From Peterkaempfera podocarpi (lineage in GTDB: Bacteria; Actinomycetota; Actinomycetes; Streptomycetales; Streptomycetaceae): a stretch of 64,000 nt of DNA. Location of the stretch: contig NZ_CP162102.1 of assembly GCF_042466665.1 (NCBI RefSeq), forward strand, positions 8,432,001 through 8,496,000, written 5' to 3'. Below, piece by piece: positions 52,523-60,560 of this stretch (within the stretch, counting starts at the first letter, position 1; every line of letters starts with the position of its first letter). Made by a program: the position numbers and the translations under genes. A model generated the notes under the pieces. That model was given only the letters and a program-made list of their open reading frames with translations. It was not told the origin of the DNA and made no database searches.

Positions 52523-53146
52523 TCAGGCGGCGGGCGCGGCGGGCGGAGCAGGCGGTGAGGGCGTGGAGGTGTGCTGCCTGGCGGCGCGCATGCCCTCCCA
52601 GCGCCTGGCGTCGGCGACGGGCAGGTCGAACTGGTCGAGGATGCGGACCACGATGTGGTCGACGAGATCGTCGATGCTCCGCGGGTGGTTGTAGAAGGCG
52701 GGCATCGGCGGCACGATCTGCACGCCCTTGCGCGCCAGGTCGAGCATGTTCTCCAGGTGGATCTCGCTGAGCGGCGTCTCCCTCGGGACGAGCACCAGCT
52801 TGCGACGCTCCTTGAGCACCACGTCCGCGGCCCGCGCCACCAGGCCCTCCGCATACCCGGAGCGGATACCGGCCAGGGTCTTCATGGAGCACGGCACGAT
52901 CACCATGCCGTCCGTGCGGAACGAGCCCGAGGAGATCACCGCGCCCTGGTCCTCGGGACCGTGCACGACATCGGCCAGGTCGCAGATCTCACGTACGCTG
53001 CGGCCGGTCTCCAACTCGGCGGTGGCACGGGCCCAGCGGCTCATCACGAGGTGCGTCTCGACGCCGGGCAACTGCGCCAGCACCTCCAGCACCCGCACCC
53101 CGAACACCGCTCCGGTGGCCCCGGTCATTCCCACAATCAGTCGCAC
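52523..53146 (-). CDS. bsdB: UbiX-family flavin prenyltransferase, subunit B
   Basis: This is a 207-residue UbiX-like enzyme that attaches a dimethylallyl group to FMN to make the UbiD cofactor. GTG 53146 is chosen because GAGGAG lies upstream and the protein then begins at once with VRLIVGMTGATGAVFGVRVL. Other signatures are VIVPCSMKTLAGIRSGYAEG and KLVLVPRETPLSEIHLENML. The C-terminus carries an extra Pro/Ala tail. It is the first gene of the bsdBCD-type operon and is divergent from an AraC regulator. Confidence 0.92.
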   Translation of the reverse strand: MRLIVGMTGATGAVFGVRVLEVLAQLPGVETHLVMSRWARATAELETGRSVREICDLADVVHGPEDQGAVISSGSFRTDGMVIVPCSMKTLAGIRSGYAEGLVARAADVVLKERRKLVLVPRETPLSEIHLENMLDLARKGVQIVPPMPAFYNHPRSIDDLVDHIVVRILDQFDLPVADARRWEGMRAARQHTSTPSPPAPPAAPAA

Positions 53147-53304
53147 CGCGTCCCGACTCCTCGTCCTCGCGCTTCGCCGTTCACCAGCGACGCTAGGAGC
53201 GGCACCCGCCGTGACCGGGGTACGCTCGGGACTGGGCATGGGAAAAAACGGACACCCTCGGTCCGCGGTGAGGCGGAACGGACGGGACGCCGGAAGGATG
53301 CGGG

Positions 53305-54198
53305 ATGGCCAAGCGACCGGGATCACAGATCACGGACGTCGCCTACCGGCCTTCGCTGGGCGCCCCCATCGGCATGGACGTCCTGGACTTCGAGGAACTA
53401 CAGGCCCGTGGCCGCCGCCGCGGCATCGACCTGTCGACGCCCCAGCGCCCGACGTTCCACCACCTGCTCCACCTGCACCAGGGCTCGCCCCCGCTGGTGC
53501 ACACAGTGGACTTCTCGGACGTCACCCTCGCGCCCGGCAGCTGGCTGTGGATCCGCCCGGGGCAGGTCCACCAGTACGGCGGCGACCTGCGGCAGGTCCG
53601 CGGCACCATCGTGATCTGGCAGCCCGGCTTCGTGGTCACCAGCACCCCGTACGAGCAGGCGCCCCTGCTTCCCGCCGGCGCCCACGAACGCGCCGTCACG
53701 CTTGCCCTGCAGCATCTGAGCCAGGAGTACGCCGACGTCGGCTCGATCCCCCTGGACGCACACATCGAAGTGCTGCGCATGCTGTTGGCGGTGCTCCTGC
53801 TCCGCCTCGCCCACGCGGGGCCGGCTCCCGCGGCGGCCGCGCCCCACGATGGGCCCTTCGAGCGGTTCCGGGCCGCCGTGGAGCGTGACTTCATGCGCAG
53901 CCATCGCGTCGCCGACTATGCCGCGGCGCTCGGCTACAGTCCGCGGACCCTGACCCGGGCCACCGCAGCCGCCACCGGATCCACCGCGAAGCGGTATCTG
54001 GACGCCCGGATCCTGCTGGAAGCCAAACGCCTGCTCGTCCACTCCGACTCCTCTGCGGCCGACATCGCGCGGCGGCTGGGATTCCAGGAGCCCGGTGACT
54101 TCGCCAAGTTCTTCCGCAAACGCCAGGGCTGCCCAGCCCTGGCGTTCCGGGCCGCGGCCCGCGGGACGCCACCGCCTCCCGGGGACGCGAGCCCGTGA
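53305..54198 (+). CDS. AraC-family transcriptional regulator
   Basis: This is a 297-residue activator. The N-terminal cupin sensor (about 20-110) reads TFHHLLHLHQGSPPLVHTVD and LAPGSWLWIRPGQVHQYGGD. The C-terminal double HTH shows VADYAAALGYSPRTLTRATA and SSAADIARRLGFQEPGDFAK with FFRKRQGCPALAFR. It is divergent from the decarboxylase operon 158 bp away, so it most likely senses the phenolic acid and activates bsdBCD. Confidence 0.9.
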   Translation: MAKRPGSQITDVAYRPSLGAPIGMDVLDFEELQARGRRRGIDLSTPQRPTFHHLLHLHQGSPPLVHTVDFSDVTLAPGSWLWIRPGQVHQYGGDLRQVRGTIVIWQPGFVVTSTPYEQAPLLPAGAHERAVTLALQHLSQEYADVGSIPLDAHIEVLRMLLAVLLLRLAHAGPAPAAAAPHDGPFERFRAAVERDFMRSHRVADYAAALGYSPRTLTRATAAATGSTAKRYLDARILLEAKRLLVHSDSSAADIARRLGFQEPGDFAKFFRKRQGCPALAFRAAARGTPPPPGDASP

Positions 54199-54602
54199 AC
54201 GGGTGACCTTGTGGTCCGGGCGAGGGTGCATGCGGGGCTGCGAAGGCCCGGGCAGGTCCGGGGCCGCGGTATCGGCAACGGTGCGCGGAGGCCTGCGGCG
54301 GTGGCGGCGGTGGGTGGTGTCGCACGCGGCGGGTCGGGCCCTGGAGTTCGTCGGCAGGGACGTGTCTGCGGGGATGGGTGTACCTGCCTGGTGGAGGGTG
54401 CCCGTTGCGTGCCCGTACGGGTGGCACCTGCAGGCCATGACCTGCGGTTATGCGCAGCAGCGGTACTCCCTGCCCGACGCCGGCCCACGTGGTTGCGGAA
54501 TATCCGGTTCTACCCTGGGAAGGCGCCCCCATGTCGGCGCTGCGGTCGAACCGCGCGCCATCTGCGCACACCCCTCGTCTGCGTGGAGAGGCGGCATGTC
54601 CG
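54199..54602. other. Stretch without a recognised gene
   Basis: Very GC-rich, no convincing coding frame. It may contain the promoter of the secreted inhibitor-like protein. Confidence 0.35.
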
Positions 54603-55139
54603 ATGGACCCTGCAACCCGCACCCGCAAGATCACTCGGTTGTTCGCCGCTGCTGGAACGGTCCGGAGCGCGGGGGTCGCACTGCCCGCAACCGCCACAGC
54701 CCAGGGCGACACGAACGTCTCCGTGGGCCGGACTCGGAACCACACCAAGTATGGGCGATGCGCGGCTTCTCTCGCGGCTGTCGCCGGCCTGCTCCTCGCC
54801 TCCGTAGCCGAGGCCCGCGCCGAGCCCCTGGTGAGCGACATGCCACCCGTCAGCTGCCCCGTTCCCTGGCTGTGCGGATACACCGGAGCCGCATACAGCG
54901 GAACTGCCAGCGCCATCAGAGGCGATGTCAATCCTTCGTTGCCGTCGACGGCCGACTATGTGGGGTTCCACACCGGCCGCTCGGTCTTCAACAACACAGG
55001 CGAGTGTGCCGTCGTCTACAACCGGGCCCATTATCAAGGACAGAGCCTCACGGTCAGACCGCAGGCGGGAATCCGCAACCTGCCCGCCTCCTTCGGCCAC
55101 ATCCTCTCCATCCGGTTCGCCATGTGCCAGGGGCGCTGA
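54603..55139 (+). CDS. Secreted peptidase-inhibitor I36 / beta-gamma-crystallin-like protein
   Basis: The C-terminal ~90 residues match the small Streptomyces I36 inhibitor fold, with C-PVPWLCGYTGAAYSG, SVFNNTGECAVVYNRAHYQG and FGHILSIRFAMC and four cysteines for disulphides. Before it is a signal peptide (CAASLAAVAGLLLASVAEAR, cut near ARAEP). The start is uncertain: ATG 54603 (MDPATRTRKITRLFAAAG) gives 178 residues, but GTG 54723 right before the signal is also possible, as is ATG 54450. It probably inhibits extracellular proteases or binds polymers. Confidence 0.7.
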   Translation: MDPATRTRKITRLFAAAGTVRSAGVALPATATAQGDTNVSVGRTRNHTKYGRCAASLAAVAGLLLASVAEARAEPLVSDMPPVSCPVPWLCGYTGAAYSGTASAIRGDVNPSLPSTADYVGFHTGRSVFNNTGECAVVYNRAHYQGQSLTVRPQAGIRNLPASFGHILSIRFAMCQGR

Positions 55140-55238
55140 GAGCTTGCAGCTGGCTCTTGGTCATAAGGCTCCAGGGTGACGATGCGTCCCTTTCCGGCGT
55201 ATCACCGAGGAGCGACTCATCAGCGACTGCGGGCCCAG

Positions 55239-55257
55239 GAGGCAGCCGAGCTGCCTC
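55239..55257. terminator. Small hairpin between convergent genes
   Basis: GAGGCAGC (55239-55246) and GCTGCCTC (55250-55257) form an 8-bp stem with a 3-nt loop. It is located between the ends of the inhibitor-like gene and the minus-strand gene fragment. Confidence 0.5.
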
Positions 55258-55259
55258 GG

Positions 55260-55529
55260 CTATTCGCTCGGACGCTTGCCGTAGTAGGAGCTCACGGTGC
55301 CGGCCAGCTTCCGTTGGATCGAACGCAGCGTCCTGATCGTGGCCTCGTCAGTGAGCCCTGTGGTGGTCGACCATTCGACGCCGGAGCCGGCGAGGTCGCT
55401 GACGAAGACGATCTCTGTCGCGAGGAGGGCTCGCGCCCAGTCCACCGCCTTGAGCGGGACGTCATCTCCAAGCGCGACTCTCAGCATGCGGCACCGGTCG
55501 ACGAGATCCCGTGCGTCTGCGAACCCCAT
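55260..55529 (-). CDS. Hypothetical protein, probably 5'-truncated
   Basis: The last ~90 codons read MGFADARDLVDRCRMLRVAL, KAVDWARALLATEIVFVSDL and TIRTLRSIQRKLAGTVSSYY with good codon bias. This looks like the C-terminal domain of a small helical Streptomyces protein of unknown function. The same open frame continues upstream into a transposase fragment, so the original start has been lost and the present start (ATG 55529 or 55568) is a guess. Confidence 0.45.
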   Translation of the reverse strand: MGFADARDLVDRCRMLRVALGDDVPLKAVDWARALLATEIVFVSDLAGSGVEWSTTTGLTDEATIRTLRSIQRKLAGTVSSYYGKRPSE

Positions 55530-55616
55530 GCCCACGGCGAGGTGGTCGCTGCACCGAGCCGGGGCCATCCCATTCGAGGAGGGACCGTCGCAGCGTCCAA
55601 CATCTGCTGGTGGTAG

Positions 55617-55727
55617 CTCCGGCTGACCGCCCTTGCCGTTCATCCACGCCGGGACCGGCATCGCGTCCCGCACGGCCGCCCACTCCGCATCCGACATGTC
55701 CGAGGGGTACCGAGGCTCGCGGTCCGG
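55617..55727 (-). pseudogene. IS5-type transposase N-terminal remnant
   Basis: The minus strand reads DREPRYPSDMSDAEWAAVRD then AMPVPAWMNGKGGQPE. This is the characteristic start of IS5-family transposases in Streptomyces (RYPSDMTDAEWAA type). It breaks off into unrelated sequence, so only about 37 codons survive. Confidence 0.65.
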
Positions 55728-55882
55728 ATGGCCACCCGCGTTGCCGAACCGGTGAGCGAGGCAATCACACGACCGGGGAGCCGAGTTGGACTCCACAAGC
55801 ACTGAACCGCAAGATTGCGACACAAGGGCCTCCCGGCCGGCTCGTTCGGACTTCGACAATCCCGAGCTGGACAGGAGGGCCC

Positions 55883-55943
55883 GCCTTCATGCATGTCGGA
55901 GCCGGAGATCACGCGACCGAGTCGCCGCACTCGAACTGGTGTC
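55883..55943. repeat. Copy A of a 61-bp imperfect direct repeat
   Basis: Starts GCCTTCATGCATGTCGGAGC. It aligns without gaps to 57187-57247 with about 82% identity. The two copies flank the DinB-like and DUF3592-like genes. Other nearby sequence (55860-56121) is non-coding. Confidence 0.65.
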
Positions 55944-56121
55944 GGCGTACGCATCCATCCTGCTCCCCAGCCGGGTACAGACGAGCGTGCTCAGTTCGCC
56001 GGACGCCACAGCGCCCAGGGCACCCGGTGACCCACGACGTCATCGATCTCGACGAGCGCCACCGGATCGACGATCTGGCCATCCGCACCCCGGCCGCCGG
56101 ACACGGTCGCTCACCGCCGAA

Positions 56122-56676
56122 TCAGACGCCTTCGCGCAGGTACAGGTCGCGCAGCAGGCCGATCTCGCCGCCGTGATGTGTGACCTCTTTCAGAGCGTGC
56201 AGTGCGAGCTTCAGATAGGTCTCATCGGCCCAACCGCCTGGACCCATGCCTATCGGCGCCAGGAGGCGCTTGTCGCCGAGGGCTGCGATACGGGAGACGA
56301 AGTGCTCCCAGTCCTCGGCCAGCGCCTGGACGCCCTCTTTCGCGGTGCCCGGCCACTCGTGGCGGTCGTCGAGCTCGGGAACGTCGTCGAAGAAGTGGAT
56401 CACATAGCCGCGCAGGCAGAGGCTGCCGATGTGCCAGATGCGCCAGACGATCGTCGTGAAGGGGTCCTGTGCCTCCGGACCCGATTCCGGAAACAGCGTG
56501 GCGACGCGGAAGACACCGTCGTCGCCGGGGCGGACGCTGATGCAGTCACTGACCGGCTCCCAGTGGTACTCGGCGTCGGTCAAGCCCTCCAGGCGCTCGA
56601 ACAACCGGAATCGCACGTTTTCGAAGATCGCGAGAATGTCGCGCGTGACGGGCTCGGGCACGATCACGTCAGCCAT
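56122..56676 (-). CDS. DinB-family protein
   Basis: This is a 184-residue four-helix-bundle protein. ATG 56676 follows GGAGCTGAC. Typical DinB/YfiT features are FENVRFRLFERLEGLTDAEY, the histidine in TTIVWRIWHIGSLCLRGY, and the C-terminal ALKEVTHHGGEIGLLRDLYL with metal-binding histidines. Such proteins are often thiol-dependent S-transferases using mycothiol or of unknown function. It is divergent from the DUF3592-like gene. Confidence 0.87.
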   Translation of the reverse strand: MADVIVPEPVTRDILAIFENVRFRLFERLEGLTDAEYHWEPVSDCISVRPGDDGVFRVATLFPESGPEAQDPFTTIVWRIWHIGSLCLRGYVIHFFDDVPELDDRHEWPGTAKEGVQALAEDWEHFVSRIAALGDKRLLAPIGMGPGGWADETYLKLALHALKEVTHHGGEIGLLRDLYLREGV

Positions 56677-56793
56677 GTCAGCTCCAGGGCACGGTGATTC
56701 CGGGGCGGTCGGGATGATCAGGATGGGCGGGTCGGTCGGCTCGGTCAACTGCCTCCGCAGCGTCGGCGTCACCGCGCAGCCCAGCGTTTTCAC

Positions 56794-57266
56794 ATGGAAG
56801 GGGAGGCGGCGGTGTGGGGTGCGGTGTTGCTACTGGCAGGTCTGGCCGTCCTCGGGGCCGACGCCCATGAGGCCACGATCCAGCACCGTCTCCCACGCGA
56901 GGGGTCCGCGTCAGGGGCCTGGTGGTCCGCCACCGCGTGCAAAGCTCCGCAAAGGATGGCACTGCCTACTACGTGGTGGTCGAATTCGTTGATGCACGGG
57001 GTAGTCGGCACACGTTCGAGGCCAGGTCATCCGGAGTCAAGGGGCTTCCCGTGGGCGGCGGGATCCCAGTGCGCTACCTTCCGGACACCCCGCAGGCGGC
57101 AGCACGAATCGATCTCACCAGGAGACGGATTGGGGATGTCGCGTTTCGTCTCGCGGGCGGCAGCCTGTTCACGGCCAAATGGACAGCCTTCATGCACGCC
57201 GGAGCCAAAGATCATGCGACCGAGGCCCCACGCTCGAACTCGCGTCCAACGAGATCGGTGCGATAA
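56794..57266 (+). pseudogene. DUF3592-like membrane protein gene with a frameshift
   Basis: The first frame gives a membrane start (VWGAVLLLAGLAVLGADAHE). After about 56895-56915 the protein-like sequence continues in another frame: VRGLVVRHRVQSSAKDGTAY, YVVVEFVDARGSRHTFEARS, LPVGGGIPVRYLPDTPQAAA. The second part matches the DUF3592 pattern (exposed beta domain with a YxPxxP motif). One frame change separates them. The end runs through copy B of the direct repeat. The gene is broken by mutation or by a sequencing error in a GC run. Confidence 0.65.
57187..57247. repeat. Copy B of a 61-bp imperfect direct repeat
   Basis: Starts GCCTTCATGCACGCCGGAGC. It is the partner of 55883-55943, same orientation, 1.3 kb apart, about 50 of 61 positions equal. 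Reverse-strand translations of both copies keep L-G-R-x-I-x-G-S-x-x-H-E-G, hinting that they come from the edge of a formerly coding element. Confidence 0.6.
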
Positions 57267-57273
57267 CGGCTTC

Positions 57274-57714
57274 TCAGCTCGGCTGTTCGGCCAGGGCAAG
57301 GATGATTCCGCTCGGCCCGCGGAGATAGCAGAGCAGGTAGCTGTCCTCGTAGCGAGTCACCTCGCCAACGAGTTCGGCGCCGTGTGCGCGGAGGCGGGCG
57401 AGGGTGTCCTCGATGTCGTCGACGGCGAACATGACGCGATGCAGGCCCAGCGTGTTCGCCGGGGTGATCTCCGGCTTGGGGGTGATCGCCTTCGGGGTGT
57501 GATACTTCGCCAGTTCGATCCGGCCCGGTGCGTTCGGGATCCGCATCATCGCGATCTCGCTTCGCATGTCGTCGAGCCCGACGACGTTTTCCGCCCAGCG
57601 TCCTTCGATCGGCATCCTGCCCTCCAGCTCCATGCCGAGTTCGGTGAAGAAGGCGATGGCGGCGTCGAGGTCGTCGACGACGATGCCGACATTGTCCATG
57701 CGCTGAAGGGGCAT
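57274..57714 (-). CDS. VOC-family (glyoxalase/bleomycin-resistance-like) protein
   Basis: This is a 146-residue protein with two beta-alpha-beta-beta-beta modules. The first opens MQRMDNVGIVVDDLDAAIAF with a metal-type His position replaced by Asn. The second reads LHRVMFAVDDIEDTLARLRA with His, then YLLCYLRGPSGIILALAEQ, supplying the terminal Glu. With one ligand unusual, metal binding is uncertain. A small-molecule lyase, dioxygenase-like or binding role is possible. Confidence 0.87.
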   Translation of the reverse strand: MPLQRMDNVGIVVDDLDAAIAFFTELGMELEGRMPIEGRWAENVVGLDDMRSEIAMMRIPNAPGRIELAKYHTPKAITPKPEITPANTLGLHRVMFAVDDIEDTLARLRAHGAELVGEVTRYEDSYLLCYLRGPSGIILALAEQPS

Positions 57715-57929
57715 GTCCTCAAGGATAGGGGCCGGGTCCGACGCCGCCGGCTCAGCCGGCCGTCTCGCCGGTCACCGCCCGGCGGATGAGCTGCAGCGGA
57801 CAGGACGCCGGCCCAAGCCCACCGTACGTGAGGCTCGCTAAGTGGTCGGCTCCGTAAATCCTTCGGGGGTTGATCAAGTTGCCGTCCGGCGGAGGATTCT
57901 TGCCGGTGATCGGCGGTGTGCAGGTCGAG

Positions 57930-58909
57930 CCTAGACGAGTAGATCCGAAGTTCGGGCCCGCCAAAGGGGCGAGGGTGTCCAAGATCAGTTTGTGACGACC
58001 GACCTGAACACCCTCTTGACTGCACTGTACGTGAAGATCGACGACGAGATAGGAGGAACGCGATGGATGGGACGCCCTCCTCTGCTCAGCGACTCCGAAC
58101 TCGTCTGCCTTGCGGTGGCGCAGGCACTCCTCGGCTACCACTCCGAGGCCCGCTGGCTGCGCTACGCCCGCAAGCACCTGTGCGGCATGTTCCCGTACCT
58201 GCCTCAGCGCGCGGGCTACAACAAGCGCCTACGCGCGGCATTACCGCTGGTCAAGCGCCTGATCAGGGAGCTGGCCATGGACAGCGACTTCTGGACGGAC
58301 ACGGTGTGGATCACCGATTCGACCCCGGTGCCGTGCGACATGTCGCGCCCGACCGTCCAGCGCTCGCACCTGGCGGGCTGGGCCGGCTACGGCTACTGCG
58401 CGTCCCACTCCCGCTTCTTCTGGGGCCTGCGTCTGTACCTGGTCTGCACGCCGACGGGCATGCCGATCATGTGGGCGCTGGCCAACCCGAAGATCGGCGA
58501 GCGCGAGGTCCTGGCGGCAATGTTCGACGTCGACGCCGAGCTGGTCGCCGAGCGCGAGGGCATCCTGCTCATCTCGGACAAGGGCTTCGCCTCAAAACCG
58601 TTCGAGAACGAGCTCGCCGAGCGCGGAGTCGAGCTCCTGCGGCCCTCGCTCAAGCGCGAGAAGCAGCGCTACGGCGAGCCCATGCTCAAGAAGGTCCGTC
58701 AGCTGATCGAGTCGGTCAACGACACCCTCAAAGGCCAGCTCGACCTGGAACAACACGGCGGGCGGACCTTCGAGGGCGTCGCGATCCGCGTCGCCCAACG
58801 CGTCCTGGCGATGGCCGCCGGCATCTGGCACAACAACCAGACCGGCGCACCAGTCACCCGCTCACTGACCGCCTACGACCACTAATCACATCGGATCTAC
58901 TCGTCTAGG
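57930..58909. mobile_element. IS982-family insertion sequence, apparently intact
   Basis: Perfect 19-bp terminal repeats CCTAGACGAGTAGATCCGA lie at 57930-57948 and, inverted, at 58891-58909. The single transposase gene fills the interior. AGGTC occurs just outside both ends (57922-57926 and 58910-58914) and may be part of a target duplication. It is inserted in the minus-strand IS630-type transposase, removing or displacing its C-terminal half. Confidence 0.85.
57992..58885 (+). CDS. IS982-family DDE transposase
   Basis: This is a 297-residue transposase starting at GTG 57992. The catalytic Asp motifs are visible in DTVWITDSTPVPCDMSRPTV and GILLISDKGFASKPFENELA, with the catalytic Glu in QLIESVNDTLKGQLDLEQHG. 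The C-terminal AIRVAQRVLAMAAGIWHNNQ is typical of the family. The frame is unbroken and the terminal repeats are perfect, so this copy may still be active. Confidence 0.92.
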   Translation: MTTDLNTLLTALYVKIDDEIGGTRWMGRPPLLSDSELVCLAVAQALLGYHSEARWLRYARKHLCGMFPYLPQRAGYNKRLRAALPLVKRLIRELAMDSDFWTDTVWITDSTPVPCDMSRPTVQRSHLAGWAGYGYCASHSRFFWGLRLYLVCTPTGMPIMWALANPKIGEREVLAAMFDVDAELVAEREGILLISDKGFASKPFENELAERGVELLRPSLKREKQRYGEPMLKKVRQLIESVNDTLKGQLDLEQHGGRTFEGVAIRVAQRVLAMAAGIWHNNQTGAPVTRSLTAYDH

Positions 58910-59472
58910 AGGTCTTCTCGTCGGCGCTGATGACGTTCTCGTCGGCGTCGAGCGGGGTGCCTGCCAGGCGCGGGCGTACAGGTCCAGCACACGCCGGGCT
59001 TTGACGCGGAAGCCGGGGTCGGTGATGAAGATCCAGGAGCGGTGCTGCCAGGGCTTGAGCGCGTCATCGGCCAGCCAGCGGCGCACGGTGGACGCCGACA
59101 TGAACGCGGTGATGCCCCGCCGGGTGGCCTCATAGGCCAGTTCCGGGCATGACCAGCGCGACAGCGGCACTCCGCTCTCGGCGGGCAGCCGGCAGGCCGG
59201 CGCCTTGACCTCGGCAACTTGCAGCGGCGTGAACACCGGTGGGCGGCCGCAGCGTTGACGGTCTTTGAGCCCGGGCAAGTCCTGTTCGGCGAACCGGCCA
59301 CGCCAGCGGCGCACGGTGTCCAGGCGCAGCCCCATCTCCTGGGCGATACGCGCGTTGGAGCGTCCGCGCGCGCGTGCGGCACCACCTGCGCACGCACCCG
59401 CAGTCGGTGCTCGGTCTTGTGGCCGTAGGCCATCGTCTTCAGCCGCGCGCGTTCGGCGGCACTCGGGGCCAT
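58910..59472 (-). pseudogene. IS630-family transposase, frameshifted and truncated by IS982
   Basis: The minus strand starts MAPSAAERARLKTMAYGHKT. After a frame change near 59360 it gives ARIAQEMGLRLDTVRRWRGR, KDRQRCGRPPVFTPLQVAEV and ASTVRRWLADDALKPWQHRS, the HTH region of IS630 transposases. Another frame change near 58957 leads to TPLDADENVISADEKTS, the first catalytic DDE motif, which ends at the IS982 junction. The catalytic C-terminal half is absent. It is inactive. Confidence 0.75.
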
Positions 59473-59615
59473 CGGACAGGCAGTGCGGAGGGGCACGGCG
59501 GGCGAGCCGATCGGCCGGAGTGGATCACTGGCAAGCCGCAGCGTTCCCCACCCGCCGTGGCAGTGGAGCCCAGGCATCGCGGCGGTCAGCGGGCGCCGAG
59601 CTTGGACTGACCAGA

Positions 59616-60341
59616 TCACTCCGTCACGGGCAGGCACTCGGCGAGCAGGTCGACGACGTCGCGCCAGGCTCGCTGTGCGTGCTGTGGGTGGTAGCCGACG
59701 CCGGGGACCGTGGGGTGGTCGACCGGCGGGTGGTGGAAGGCGTGCAAGGCGCCGCCATAGACCACGAGGCGCCAGTCGACGCCCGCGGCCTGCATCTCAG
59801 CGGTGAACGCGTCCCGCTGCGCGGGAGGCATGATCGGGTCTTCCGACCCGACCCCGGCCCACACCGGGCAGCGGATGCGCGCCGCCTCGCCCGGTCGGCC
59901 CGTGGTAGTTGCGTTGACTGTTCCGATCGCGCGCAGGTTGACGCCGTCGCGGCCGAGTTCCAGCCCGATGGCGCCCCCGGTGCCGTAGCCGATGGCGGCG
60001 ATCCGGTCGGGGTCGGTCTGTGGTTCGGTGCGCAACACGTCGAGCGCCGCATGGCCGATGACCCGCATCCGGTCGGGATCAGCGAGCAGCGGCAGGCAGC
60101 GGGCCAGCATCTCCTCGGGGTCGCCCAAATAGCGCCCGCCGTGAAGGTCGAAGGCCAGCGCCACGTATCCCAGCTCGGCGAGAGCATCGGCCCGGCGGCG
60201 CTCGACGTCGCTGAGCCCCATGCCCTCTGGTCCGAGCAGCACCGCGGGCCGGCGGTCGACACCGGCCGGGAGCGCGAGGTGCCCGATCATCGTCAAACCG
60301 TCGGCCGGATACTCGACTGTACGCGTCGTAATTGTCGTCAT
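59616..60341 (-). CDS. Dienelactone-hydrolase-family protein lacking the nucleophile
   Basis: This is a 241-residue alpha/beta hydrolase. ATG 60341 begins MTTITTRTVEYPADGLTMIG. Family features are RPAVLLGPEGMGLSDVERRR (the Glu turn) and VALAFDLHGGRYLGDPEEML. The elbow reads AAIGYGTGGAIGLELG, where the usual G-x-Cys/Ser-x-G-G has Gly in place of the nucleophile. The Asp (VGSEDPIMPP) and His (ALHAFHHPP) of the triad remain. Unless another residue substitutes, it should be inactive as an esterase, or act by binding. It is enclosed by the terminal repeats of the old element, so it is a likely passenger. Confidence 0.8.
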   Translation of the reverse strand: MTTITTRTVEYPADGLTMIGHLALPAGVDRRPAVLLGPEGMGLSDVERRRADALAELGYVALAFDLHGGRYLGDPEEMLARCLPLLADPDRMRVIGHAALDVLRTEPQTDPDRIAAIGYGTGGAIGLELGRDGVNLRAIGTVNATTTGRPGEAARIRCPVWAGVGSEDPIMPPAQRDAFTAEMQAAGVDWRLVVYGGALHAFHHPPVDHPTVPGVGYHPQHAQRAWRDVVDLLAECLPVTE

Positions 60342-60560
60342 GAGACTGGACCGTAGTGACCGTCGACTCCGGCCGGGCCGGGGTTCGCCGCTGGCAGAAC
60401 AGCGCGGATGCCCCTCTGCAATGCGGCGGTGGCCCACAAGATCCGTCACAACCCCCGTTCCCACGGCGGCACCTGCGCCGGCACCACGCACGACACAGGT
60501 TCCGGAGTCAACCCCGAAGGATTTACAGAGCCGACCACTAGGGCGCGTATTCGATTGTGA

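Larger units (their letters stand above)
57842..60538. mobile_element. Old composite element with ~31-bp terminal inverted repeats
   Basis: The left end (57842-57873, GTGGTCGGCTCCGTAAATCC onward) and right end (60508-60538, reverse complement GTGGTCGGCTCTGTAAATCC onward) match except for one base and one indel. Once the IS5-type insertion at the right is removed, both ends are flanked by TAA, a probable target duplication. Inside are an IS982 copy, a broken IS630-type transposase and a hydrolase gene. The IS630-type gene is the best candidate for the original transposase. The element lies at the stop codon of the membrane-protein gene ending at 61638. Confidence 0.7.
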
